Part shown: in pieces, positions 16,651 to 25,016 of the stretch
Numbering within the stretch: position 1 is the stretch's first letter
Layout of the letters: the number at the start of each line of letters is the position of its first letter
Assembly (NCBI GenBank): GCA_031963405.1
Contig: JASSUJ010000001.1
Coordinates: 1,984,001-2,048,000, forward strand
Source of the DNA: JASSUD01 sp031963405
GTDB lineage: Bacteria; Pseudomonadota; Gammaproteobacteria; Burkholderiales; Burkholderiaceae
Direction of reading: 5' to 3'
DNA: 64,000 nucleotides
Made by a program: the position numbers and the translations under genes
Notes under the pieces: model-generated
Database searches by the model: none
Told to the model about the DNA's origin: nothing
What the model saw: only the letters and a program-made list of their open reading frames with translations

Positions 16651-18024
16651 ATGCCCACTTTCACAACGCTTGCTGATTGGCTTGCTCACCTTGAAACTGC
16701 TCACCCCGTTACGATTGATATGGGGCTTACGCGTATACGTCAAGTCAAAGATGCGCTAGGACTTAATTTCACATGCCCGGTGATAACAGTTGGGGGGACA
16801 AATGGCAAAGGTTCAACCTGTGCGCTATTAGAATCGATTCTGTTGCAAGCAGGATATCGCGTGGGTTGCCATACTTCGCCGCATCTACTGACGTTTAATG
16901 AGCGTGCGCGTATACAAGGCACGCTGGCGCTTGATGCAGAACTGCTGCCCCACTTTGAAGCGGTGGAGCGTGCGCGCTTGCGTGTGGCTGAGCCTGTGCT
17001 TGAGCCTGCCTCTGCGTTTACGCCTATCTCACTGACGTACTTCGAATTTACTACGCTGGCGATCATGAGTTGGTTTGCTGCGAGTAATCTTGATGTCGTG
17101 ATTCTTGAAGTAGGGCTAGGCGGCCGTCTTGATGCGATGAATGTGTTTGATACCGATTGCGCGGTAATCACGAGTATTGATATTGATCACGCCGCCTATC
17201 TCGGCGATACCCGTGAAAAAATTGCTTTTGAAAAAGCGGGTATTTTTCGCCCAGGCAAGCCAGCGATTTGCGGTGATCCGATGCCGCCCGCTACGCTAAT
17301 TGATTATGCGCAGCAAATTGGCGCAGATTTATGGCACGTAGGCCATGACTTTAATTACGCAGCTGACAAAGGGAATGAGCGTCAGCAATGGAGTTATATC
17401 GGGCGTACGCTCACGCGCCCAGCGCTTGCTTATCCGGCTTTGCGCGGAGCTAACCAATTACTCAATGCCTCAGCCGCGCTCGCTGCGCTTGAAGCATTGC
17501 GCAGTCAATTGCCGGTATCCGCTCAGGATATTCGCCTAGGGCTGGCCAGGGTTGCGCTGCCTGCGCGTTTTCAAGTGCTGCCGGGCAAGCCAACCGTGAT
17601 TCTAGATGTTGCTCATAACCCGCATGCTGCTGCGGCCTTAAAACATAATCTTAGCCAGATGGGCTTTTTCCCCTACACTTACGCGGTGTTTGGTGTGATG
17701 GAAGATAAAGCTATCGCGCAGATCATTGACGCGCTGAAAGAGGAAGTCGATCACTGGTGCCTGACTGATTTGCCAACGCCACGCGCGGCTAAAGCGCAGT
17801 CGGTACAAGCGCTAGTAGAGGAGGTGAGGGCTGTAACGGCTAATTATGGGCAAAAGGGCAAGGCACTCAGTGAAGCGAGTAGCGTGCAATGCTTTGCAAC
17901 GCCAGCACTTGCCTATGCAGATGCGTTAAAGCGAGCGTCTGAAAATGATAGAATTTTGGTTTTCGGATCATTCTATACGGCGGCCGGTGTGATGGCTTCT
18001 CTGGATAGAGCATTTTTTGAGTGA
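16651..18024 (+). CDS. folC: dihydrofolate synthase / folylpolyglutamate synthase
   Basis: FolC adds glutamate to dihydropteroate and then to tetrahydrofolates. The 457-residue protein has the ATP loop GGTNGKGSTC at 48-57, SPHLLTFNERARI near 88 (substrate binding), LEVGLGGRLDAMN and TSIDIDHAAYLGDT, all normal for the Mur-ligase-like family, and DVAHNPHAA opening the C-terminal domain. The start gives MPTFTTLADWLAHLETAHPV, matching Burkholderia. It belongs to the conserved accD-folC-dedD-cvpA-purF row. Confidence 0.95.
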   Translation: MPTFTTLADWLAHLETAHPVTIDMGLTRIRQVKDALGLNFTCPVITVGGTNGKGSTCALLESILLQAGYRVGCHTSPHLLTFNERARIQGTLALDAELLPHFEAVERARLRVAEPVLEPASAFTPISLTYFEFTTLAIMSWFAASNLDVVILEVGLGGRLDAMNVFDTDCAVITSIDIDHAAYLGDTREKIAFEKAGIFRPGKPAICGDPMPPATLIDYAQQIGADLWHVGHDFNYAADKGNERQQWSYIGRTLTRPALAYPALRGANQLLNASAALAALEALRSQLPVSAQDIRLGLARVALPARFQVLPGKPTVILDVAHNPHAAAALKHNLSQMGFFPYTYAVFGVMEDKAIAQIIDALKEEVDHWCLTDLPTPRAAKAQSVQALVEEVRAVTANYGQKGKALSEASSVQCFATPALAYADALKRASENDRILVFGSFYTAAGVMASLDRAFFE

Positions 18025-18112
18025 TCTGTAGCGGTATTGTTCTTGCCGCTATCCCGCGCTTGCCTTACTACTACACTGTTTGCGTGTGCGACTTAGCGTC
18101 GCGCATTACTGC

Positions 18113-18236
18113 AAAAACGCGGAATAATGTAGACAATAAGCCGAGAGCGGCAGGATAAACAACTGCAGCCTCCTTGCCGTGCTAATGTACTGGCAGCAAA
18201 GGCAATCCTTGCTCGCGATTTACTCAGCGCTTTCTT
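18113..18236. repeat. palindromic repeat, type 2
   Basis: It shares GAATAATGTAGACAATAAGCC with the copy at 1379 and, with the copy at 29136, the insertion GGATAAACAACTGCAGCCTCC. The right arm reads GCTCGCGATTTACTCAGCGC. It lies between folC and dedD. Confidence 0.85.
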
Positions 18237-18302
18237 AGCGCTAGCGCTCATTATTTTGCTATCTGACGTTTTTATCATCTACAGCAATTGGCTGAATGGC
18301 TC

Positions 18303-19127
18303 ATGGGATTATTTTCATTTGGCAATAAAGAAGGTAAGCGTAGCAAGCACGCATCTCGCCAGCGTTCAGCGCCTGTTGGTAGGGCATCTGAAGAGGGCCC
18401 AGGCATGCGTCAAGATGCTTTGCTTGACCCTTTGCTACCAGAAAAACAGCGTGCGCGGCGGCGCTTAGTCGGTGCGCTTGCTTTAATCGTGGCGGCTATT
18501 GTGGTTTTGCCAATGGTTTTAGATTCTCAACCAAAGCCGGCGCCTGATGACATTGCTATCCAAATTCCTAAAAGTCTTTTTGAAAGCTGCAATGAAGGCT
18601 CGCAGAGCGAGCTAGGCACAGCCTATAGCTCAATATGTGAAAGCACCGTGCACCGCGCCCCGCAAGCGCCTAAGCAGATAAGTGGCTTACCTGCCGCTGC
18701 CTCGCCAAACCTAGCTAATAAACAGACTACACAGAGCGTCCCGACCACGCAAAATTCTGCAGCACGCCAGCCAGCGGCACAATCGACAGCTTCTGCGTCT
18801 GTTACTAATGCTTCGAAACCATCCAGCAACACTAAACCTGCTCCTCGCCCAGCCCCCGCGGCTGATGCTGCCGCGAGTAGTCGCTTCGTTATACAGCTGA
18901 TTGCTTTGTCTGATGAGCAACGCGCACAAACTTGGGTTAAGCGCTTAAAGCAAGCGAATGTGCCTGCTTATCTAGAGCGTAAAAAGCAAAATGATCGCCG
19001 CGAGTTGTGGCTAGTGCGTGCAGGACCATTTAATGACCGGGCTAGCGCACAAGCTGCACTCAAACGAATACGTGAAACGGGCCTGCCTTTGAGCAGCAAA
19101 GCACCGCAAACTTTGCAACAAAATTAA
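18303..19127 (+). CDS. dedD: SPOR-domain cell-division protein, DedD-like
   Basis: Proteins of this type bind denuded peptidoglycan at the division septum. The 274-residue product has a cytoplasmic basic start (MGLFSFGNKEGKRSKH), one membrane helix near 55-73, an Ala/Pro/Ser/Thr-rich periplasmic linker and a C-terminal SPOR domain beginning SSRFVIQLIALSDEQRAQ with VRAGPFNDRASAQAAL. I choose ATG 18303 because it gives the family's usual MGLFSFG start; a TTG lies five codons upstream. Its location between folC and cvpA is the conserved one. Confidence 0.88.
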   Translation: MGLFSFGNKEGKRSKHASRQRSAPVGRASEEGPGMRQDALLDPLLPEKQRARRRLVGALALIVAAIVVLPMVLDSQPKPAPDDIAIQIPKSLFESCNEGSQSELGTAYSSICESTVHRAPQAPKQISGLPAAASPNLANKQTTQSVPTTQNSAARQPAAQSTASASVTNASKPSSNTKPAPRPAPAADAAASSRFVIQLIALSDEQRAQTWVKRLKQANVPAYLERKKQNDRRELWLVRAGPFNDRASAQAALKRIRETGLPLSSKAPQTLQQN

Positions 19128-19195
19128 AGAAGGTCTGTTGTATAGCCTTGGGGCGGCGTCATGCCTTCATGCTCGCAGGCTATACCGGCTTTCCC
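19128..19195. repeat. short palindromic repeat between dedD and cvpA
   Basis: AAGAAGGTCTGTTGTATAGCC and GGCTATACCGGCTTTCC are inverted, with GGCGGCGTCATGCC inside as in type 1 elements. It begins directly after the dedD stop. Confidence 0.7.
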
Positions 19196-19249
19196 TTGCT
19201 TTACTTAAAGTGGTTTAAATAGAAATTATTGATTGGATAAACGTACAAG

Positions 19250-19798
19250 ATGTTGACTTGGTTTGACTATGCAGTGTTGCTAATAATTGGGCTTTCAGCG
19301 CTACTTGGATTATGGCGAGGCCTGGTTGCTGAAATTTTTTCATTAATAGGCTGGGTAGCCGCTTTTATTGTTGCTTGGCATTACGCAGATTGGCTAGCTC
19401 CTCATTTGCCTGCGCATTGGCCGGGTGGAGCGACAACGCAATGGATCTTGGCCTTTGCCGTGTTAGTGGTCAGTGTAATGCTCGTGGCTGCCTTATTCAG
19501 TGCGCTCTTGAAGCAGCTTACCCATACCGTTGGTCTGGGCTCACTAGACCGTTCGTTCGGCATATTGTTTGGCTTTGCGCGCGGCGTTTTGTTGGTGCTA
19601 GTGTTAGTGATGGTGGCTAAGTTAACTGATTTACCCAGGCAAGCTTTCTGGCGTAAAGCATTACTGCTGCCTTATGTAGAGCAGGGTTTAAGCATAGTGA
19701 AACCTCTTTTTCCGGGCTCACCTTCTGCTGACTCGTCATTACAGAAAAAAGTGCAGCGCCAGATCAGCAAGGCGCGAGCCCTGCTAGAAGAGCGCTGA
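19250..19798 (+). CDS. cvpA: CvpA family membrane protein
   Basis: The 182-residue protein has about four membrane helices: near 5-23, 28-47, 65-87 and 104-122, in the CvpA pattern (TWFDYAVLLIIGLSALLGLWRGLV at the start, GLGSLDRSFGILFGFARG in the middle). CvpA was named for colicin V export and is needed for envelope integrity in several proteobacteria. It precedes purF, as in many Gram-negatives. Its cell role here cannot be read from sequence. Confidence 0.9.
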   Translation: MLTWFDYAVLLIIGLSALLGLWRGLVAEIFSLIGWVAAFIVAWHYADWLAPHLPAHWPGGATTQWILAFAVLVVSVMLVAALFSALLKQLTHTVGLGSLDRSFGILFGFARGVLLVLVLVMVAKLTDLPRQAFWRKALLLPYVEQGLSIVKPLFPGSPSADSSLQKKVQRQISKARALLEER

Positions 19799-20000
19799 AT
19801 TAACGGCAAACCGTCAATAGCGGGCAGCTTGCACGACACAAAATCATAGCGTTGTGCTTGGCTAATTCAAGGTTTTGCCACGATTCAGCTATCAAGAACA
19901 TGACGCTCCATCAGTGTTCCGCTAGTGCTGATCGTGGTGGCTGACGTTGCTCTTGGTTTATTCAACGTTTTCTAAACATCCATCCTTAAAAGGACTTGCC

Positions 20001-21548
20001 ATGTGCGGCATTGTAGGCGCAGTCTCCAAATCACCTGTCAATCAGCTTATTTACGATAGCCTGCTATTGCTACAACATCGTGGCCAGGATGCGGCTGGCA
20101 TCGCAACAGCGGACGGCCGTACTTTTCATATGTACAAGGCCAATGGCTTGGTGCGCGATGTTTTTCGCACACGCAATATGCGTAGTCTGACTGGCACATG
20201 TGGTGTGGGTCAGGTGCGTTATCCAACGGCGGGCTCGGTTAGCAGCGAAGAAGAGGCGCAGCCATTCTATGTCAATGCACCGTACGGCATCATCTTTGCG
20301 CACAACGGTAATCTAACCAACGGGCCGGAATTGAAGAACGAAATGTTCAAAATTGACCGCCGTCATATCAACACCAATTCTGATACAGAAGTGTTGCTCA
20401 ATGTGCTGGCCCATGAGTTACAGGTGGTTAATGCCGGCTATTCGCTGGATCCTGATACCTTATTTACTGCCGTGACGAATTTGCATCAGCGTGTGCGCGG
20501 CTCATATGCAGCGGTTGCGCTAATCGCTGGTTATGGGCTCCTCGCATTTCGTGATCAGTATGGCATTCGTCCTTTGTGCATCGGCAAGCTTGAAACTGCT
20601 CGAGGAACAGACTGGATGGTCGCCTCTGAGTCAGTCGCGCTAGAGGGGATTGGCTTTGAGTTTGTGCGCAATGTGGCACCTGGCGAAGCAATTTTTATTG
20701 ACCTTGATGGCAATTTTTATAGCCAGCAGTGCGCTGCGCAAGCAAGCTTAAACCCTTGTATTTTTGAATACGTCTACTTGGCACGCCCTGATTCTCGTCT
20801 AGATGGGGTATCTGTTTATGATGCACGGCTGCGCATGGGAGATTACCTTGCGCAAAAGATCGCCCGTATGGTGCCAGCAGGTGAGATCGATGTGGTGATG
20901 CCGATTCCTGACTCAAGCCGTCCGGCTGCATTGCAGGTGGCGAACAAACTAGGGCTTGAATACCGCGAAGGTTTTTTCAAGAATCGTTATGTCGGCCGCA
21001 CTTTTATTATGCCAGGGCAGGCTGTGCGAAAAAAATCAGTGCGTCAAAAGCTCAATGCGATGCCCACCGAATTTGCAGGGCGCAATGTGTTGATTGTTGA
21101 TGATTCGATTGTGCGCGGCACGACCAGCAATGAAATCGTACAAATGGCGCGCCATGCTGGGGCGCGCAAGGTCTTTTTTGCGTCTGCTGCGCCGCCTGTT
21201 AAATTTCCTAATGTGTACGGCATTGACATGCCAACCCGCGGTGAGCTTGTCGCACATGGCCGCACTGACGAAGAAGTGGCACGCCTGATTGGTGCCGATA
21301 TGCTGATTTATCAAGACATCGCAGATATGAAACAAGCCGTGCGCGACCTTAATCCTGCATTGACTCATTTTGAAGCTTCTTGTTTTGACGGTCACTATGT
21401 CAGTGGAGATATCACGCCTGACTATTTGCAACAATTAGAAGTGGCTCGCCTCACACTTGCTGCTCGGCGTGAGCATGAAACCAGTGACGATAGCAATGTG
21501 AAATCACAACTGCATCTGCAGCTATCGGCTGATGGCACATATTCTTAG
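20001..21548 (+). CDS. purF: amidophosphoribosyltransferase
   Basis: PurF makes phosphoribosylamine from PRPP and glutamine, the first committed step of purine synthesis. The mature N-terminal nucleophile is Cys2 (MCGIVGAVS), which fixes the start at 20001; AAAAGGA lies upstream. RYPTAG and HNGNLTN mark the glutaminase half, and VLIVDDSIVRGTTS near 363-376 is the PRPP-binding loop. It is 515 residues long. Its stop TAG at 21546 is part of the terminus (TTAGAACCTG) of a palindromic repeat. Confidence 0.97.
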   Translation: MCGIVGAVSKSPVNQLIYDSLLLLQHRGQDAAGIATADGRTFHMYKANGLVRDVFRTRNMRSLTGTCGVGQVRYPTAGSVSSEEEAQPFYVNAPYGIIFAHNGNLTNGPELKNEMFKIDRRHINTNSDTEVLLNVLAHELQVVNAGYSLDPDTLFTAVTNLHQRVRGSYAAVALIAGYGLLAFRDQYGIRPLCIGKLETARGTDWMVASESVALEGIGFEFVRNVAPGEAIFIDLDGNFYSQQCAAQASLNPCIFEYVYLARPDSRLDGVSVYDARLRMGDYLAQKIARMVPAGEIDVVMPIPDSSRPAALQVANKLGLEYREGFFKNRYVGRTFIMPGQAVRKKSVRQKLNAMPTEFAGRNVLIVDDSIVRGTTSNEIVQMARHAGARKVFFASAAPPVKFPNVYGIDMPTRGELVAHGRTDEEVARLIGADMLIYQDIADMKQAVRDLNPALTHFEASCFDGHYVSGDITPDYLQQLEVARLTLAARREHETSDDSNVKSQLHLQLSADGTYS

Positions 21549-21697
21549 AACCTGCTCAGGATCTTTCTAAAAGGTTGCCAGCGTAATTGCTAAAACCAGG
21601 AGGACGGAGCGTAGGAATCGGAATGTACAAAAGGTACATGAGGATGCCCGAGCACCGTTCTCTCCTAAATCCTGGCCTTTTAGAAGGTCGTGATTTA
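21547..21697. repeat. palindromic repeat, type 4, overlapping the purF stop
   Basis: Starting AGAACCTGCTCAGG, it contains inner arms TCTAAAAGG / CCTTTTAGA and GGTACATGAGGATGCC near the apex. From 21698 to 21780 follow a perfect small hairpin (AGACTTCGCTCGAAGTCT at 21705) and a CGAAAGAGGTCTA terminus like that at 7850. Nothing else is seen up to metZ. Confidence 0.75.
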
Positions 21698-21866
21698 GGT
21701 CCTTAGACTTCGCTCGAAGTCTTCAAGAAATAAGAGAGAAGTCGTGTAGATTGGGGCTCTCGAAAGAGGTCTAATTAAATAAGCAACTCCACCACGTTGC
21801 CTATTAATCGCCGCTCCTAGCTTATTCAGCTGCCTTAAAACCCGCTATCTAAAATTACCTCATCCC

Positions 21867-23057
21867 ATGACCGAGTTTAGTTTCGACACCTTAGCTGTTC
21901 GTGCAGGTAGCTTACGCACTGATTTTAATGAGCATTCCGAAGCCCTTTTTCTGACCTCTAGTTTCTGTTTTGAGAGCGCCGCTCAAGCAGCTGAGCGTTT
22001 TGCAAATATAGAGCAAGGTTTTACCTATTCGCGACTGACAAATCCGACTGTCAGTATGTTTGAAAATCGTTTAGCAGCGCTTGAGGGAGGAGAGACCTGT
22101 ATTGCTACAGCTTCTGGCATGAGCGCAATTATGGCGGTGGTAATGGGCGTGCTGCAGGCAGGTGACCATTTGGTGAGCTCGCAAAGTATCTTTGGCTCAA
22201 CGTTAAATTTGTTTGCGTCGATTATGAGTCGCTTTGGTATTGAAACCACTTTTGTGAATCTTACCGATCTTAACGCGTGGAAAAATGCAGTGCGGCCTAC
22301 GACGAAAATGTTTTTTCTCGAAACGCCATCTAATCCACTTACTGAAATTGTAGATATTTTAGTCCTCAGCCAACTTGCCAAAAACGCCGGCGCACTGTTG
22401 GTTGTCGATAATTGCTGTGCCACGCCAGTGCTACAACAACCCCTCAAGCTGGGCGCAGATCTAGTTGTGCATTCAGCGAGCAAATATTTAGATGGACAAG
22501 GCCGCGTGTTAGGCGGAGCAGTGGTTGGTGCGCAGGCTTTGATGAAAGAAAAAATCGCCCTATTTGTACGCATTGCAGGCCCAACATTGTCGGCTTTTAA
22601 TGCTTGGTTGCTCTTTAAAGGAATGGAAACACTGGCTTTAAGAGTCGAGCGTCAATCAGCTAATGCCTTGACGCTCGCGCAAAGCTTGACTGTGCATCCT
22701 GCGGTAAAGCGCGTGTTCTATCCAGGTTTACCTTCACATCCACAATATGAAATCGCGCAGCGTCAGCAACGTTTGGGTGGTGCAATTGTGTCATTTGAAG
22801 TGCAAGGCGTTACGCCTGAAGCTCAGCGTATCAATGCTTGGCGCGTGATAGATAACACGAAACTGTGCTCGATCACCGGCAATTTGGGAGACACGCGCAC
22901 CACGATTACGCATCCGGCAACAACAACACACGGTCGCATCACGCCAGAAGCACGGTTGGCGGCTGGCATTACTGAAGGTTTAATCCGGGTCGCAGTGGGT
23001 TTAGAAACAATCACAGACATTATTGATGACCTGGCTCGAGGTTTGCTAGATAGTTGA
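21867..23057 (+). CDS. metZ: O-succinylhomoserine sulfhydrylase
   Basis: MetZ makes homocysteine directly from O-succinylhomoserine and sulfide, a PLP enzyme of methionine synthesis. The 396-residue protein has the trans-sulfuration family features: YSRLTNPTV near 54, ATASGMSAI near 80, FLETPSNPL near 149 and the cofactor lysine Lys206 in SASKYLDGQGR. The purF-metZ adjacency is typical of Burkholderia and Pseudomonas, which favours MetZ over cystathionine gamma-synthase. Direct use of sulfide would suit an organism short of cysteine. Confidence 0.9.
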   Translation: MTEFSFDTLAVRAGSLRTDFNEHSEALFLTSSFCFESAAQAAERFANIEQGFTYSRLTNPTVSMFENRLAALEGGETCIATASGMSAIMAVVMGVLQAGDHLVSSQSIFGSTLNLFASIMSRFGIETTFVNLTDLNAWKNAVRPTTKMFFLETPSNPLTEIVDILVLSQLAKNAGALLVVDNCCATPVLQQPLKLGADLVVHSASKYLDGQGRVLGGAVVGAQALMKEKIALFVRIAGPTLSAFNAWLLFKGMETLALRVERQSANALTLAQSLTVHPAVKRVFYPGLPSHPQYEIAQRQQRLGGAIVSFEVQGVTPEAQRINAWRVIDNTKLCSITGNLGDTRTTITHPATTTHGRITPEARLAAGITEGLIRVAVGLETITDIIDDLARGLLDS

Positions 23058-23411
23058 GGGTAGCTTCCTGAGCTACTTATGTTAAGGGCGTGTTAGAAAA
23101 ATGCTGAACGCCTATTTAGAAATTGGCTAAAAGACTGTCAGCTAGCGGGAAACAGGGCATGGAAAGCGAAGCAGAGTCGTAATATGTGAGCGTTTCTATG
23201 GATCTATTTGCATTCCACTAGTAAGACCCAGTACAACTTTTGAGTGAATTGATAAATAGACGTTAACAAAATGCCTTAGGGAGAAGGTCCGCCTAAATGG
23301 TGCTGTATGGGGTTTTATCCCGCTACTCCACCATGTTTTGCATTTTGATTCAGTGCTTCCTTACTTAACATAAATAAACTAACTATTTTCTAGCAAAAAA
23401 AGGAAAAAACG
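23058..23411. other. metZ-sodC gap with worn repeat pieces
   Basis: The stretch holds a degraded type 1 fragment near 23277 (TTAGGGAGAAGGTCCGCCTAA) and a type 2-like end near 23350 (GATTCAGTGCTTCCTTA). No gene is seen. Confidence 0.5.
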
Positions 23412-23936
23412 ATGAAAAAGCGCACCAGTTTAACCGTAGGACTTGCCGCCATTTTGTGTTTCAGCGCCTCAGCAGCGTATAGCGCATCGTTATCCGTGCC
23501 AATGTATACGACTAGCCCTCAAGGTGTTGGAAAATCGATAGGGATGGTGAATGTTAGCGAAACGCCTAGAGGGCTGGTCTTCACGCCTCATTTGACAGAT
23601 TTGCCTCCCGGTTCGCATGGTTTCCATATCCATGAACATGCCTCGTGTGATGATGCTGCAATGGCAGCGGGTGGTCATTGGGATCCAGAAGGCAAGGAGC
23701 GTCATGCTGGTCCAAATGGCGACGGGCATCGCGGCGATTTGCCAAGGTTGTTTGTAGATCCTAAAGGGCGTGCTACTGCTTCGGTACAGGCACCGCGCAT
23801 TAAATCGCTGCAAGAATTGAGTGGCCGTACCTTAATGGTGCATGAGGGAAGCGACAACTACAGCGATCATCCACTACCTCTTGGTGGTGGCGGTAGACGT
23901 CTTGCTTGCGGCATGATTCCAGATACTTCCAATTAA
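23412..23936 (+). CDS. sodC: periplasmic Cu/Zn superoxide dismutase
   Basis: SodC dismutates superoxide outside the cytoplasm. The 174-residue protein has a signal peptide (about 1-24, ending in AYSA) and the metal ligands of bacterial SodC: His72 and His74 in FHIHEH, His89 in GGHWDP as the bridging ligand, His98, His106 and Asp109 for zinc, and His144 in MVHEG for copper. Cys79 and Cys166 can form the conserved disulfide. An AAAGGA ribosome site precedes the ATG. In an endosymbiont it could blunt host oxidative attack; that is inference. Confidence 0.94.
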   Translation: MKKRTSLTVGLAAILCFSASAAYSASLSVPMYTTSPQGVGKSIGMVNVSETPRGLVFTPHLTDLPPGSHGFHIHEHASCDDAAMAAGGHWDPEGKERHAGPNGDGHRGDLPRLFVDPKGRATASVQAPRIKSLQELSGRTLMVHEGSDNYSDHPLPLGGGGRRLACGMIPDTSN

Positions 23937-23973
23937 TTCTTCGCCTAACTTTTCACTTTTATTACTTTGCTAA

Positions 23974-24030
23974 GCAAATGTTGAATAAACCGCGAGCAAG
24001 GAAGCTTGTCCGCGGTTTATTCGACGTTTC
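23974..24030. repeat. short type 2 palindrome
   Basis: GTTGAATAAACCGCG pairs with CGCGGTTTATTCGAC around AGCAAGGAAGCTTGTC. It sits between sodC and the kinase-like gene and may double as a terminator. Confidence 0.8.
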
Positions 24031-24046
24031 TAGAATTTAACGCTAT

Positions 24047-24802
24047 ATGTCTACTACTGTATCCGATGCAACACTATGGGCAGCATGTGCCAAATCTGAA
24101 GTGGCAGTTTTTGCCCGCGATGGTTTATTAAGCGTACTCGCGCACGATTTACGCGGTTCGTTGAATACGATACATAGCTGGGCACATGTGCTAGACGCCA
24201 AATTTGGCGCAACGCACAGCGGCATGAAGAACGCCCTATCTGGTATCCATAGCGGCGTCGACCAGCAAATACAAATTATTGAAAATCTTATTGAGGCGGT
24301 ATGTGCTGAAACTAAAGCCATACCGCTTACCCGTGAACAGGTTTTATTGCAGCCTTGTTTGGAATCAGTACTCGCCCATCATCGTGCAAATTTCGCTGTA
24401 GAACGCGGCGTAATATTTGACATTGATTTGCAACTTGCAAACGTGCAATGCAGTGCGGATGCAAAGCGCATATGGCAGGCACTATGGGCCACCCTGGCCT
24501 ATGCCATCGAAGCCTCAACGCGTGATGCCCGTATCTTCTTAACCGCTTTGGTTGAACGAAATACCTGTGTCGTTTTGGTGAACTTTAAATTCTCAGCCGA
24601 GATGTGGCTGGATGAAACGGCGACCCATATTTTTGAGCATTTTGTGCGCGCCGCAGCGGCGCAAGCCGGCACAAGTGGCACTAAATTAGCACTCAGCTTG
24701 CCCGCCCATGTGATGGCCGCTCACCGTGGCCAATTTGAGCGGCAACGTAAAGAAGATGGCACGGTAACGCTTGCCTTGAGGTTGCCTTTAAAATCTGCCT
24801 AG
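24047..24802 (+). CDS. degenerate histidine-kinase-like protein
   Basis: The 251-residue protein has an intact HisKA-type H-box, LAHDLRGSLNTI, with the phosphoacceptor His near residue 34, followed by a second helix as in dimerisation domains. The C-terminal half resembles the ATPase domain only in its last part (GTSGTKLALSLPAHVMAAHRG, like the G2 box, and VTLALRLP). The N-box reads IWQALWATLAYAIEAS with no asparagine, and no DxGxG motif is visible. It has no sensor or membrane segment and no adjacent response regulator. It may be a phosphotransfer protein or a decaying kinase. Confidence 0.7.
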   Translation: MSTTVSDATLWAACAKSEVAVFARDGLLSVLAHDLRGSLNTIHSWAHVLDAKFGATHSGMKNALSGIHSGVDQQIQIIENLIEAVCAETKAIPLTREQVLLQPCLESVLAHHRANFAVERGVIFDIDLQLANVQCSADAKRIWQALWATLAYAIEASTRDARIFLTALVERNTCVVLVNFKFSAEMWLDETATHIFEHFVRAAAAQAGTSGTKLALSLPAHVMAAHRGQFERQRKEDGTVTLALRLPLKSA

Positions 24803-24947
24803 CCCTCCCCAAAGCTGCCTTCTTTGAAGACACATAGCACTTCAAATCCCTTATACGTTCATCTACATCCCAGCTTCTGTAGATCAAGCTTTCTCACCGA
24901 TTCGTAGATACCGTCTTAAAGCATCATCCCAATTCCCACCACAGCAC

Positions 24948-24986
24948 GTTGGGGTTCCATATTTAATTCAATTCGTCACCCCAACC
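24948..24986. repeat. type 5 core hairpin between convergent genes
   Basis: GTTGGGGT pairs with ACCCCAAC; the right side is the reverse complement of the core ATAGGTTGGGGTGACGAATTGAA. It lies between the kinase-like gene and pepN, where it could stop both transcripts. Confidence 0.75.
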
Positions 24987-25016
24987 TATGAGCTGCTAAT
25001 TGCAGATTAGCTCAAT

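Noticed and set aside
22025..22573. 182-codon open frame opposite metZ
   Set aside because: It is antisense to a secure gene, has no family likeness and lacks a ribosome site.
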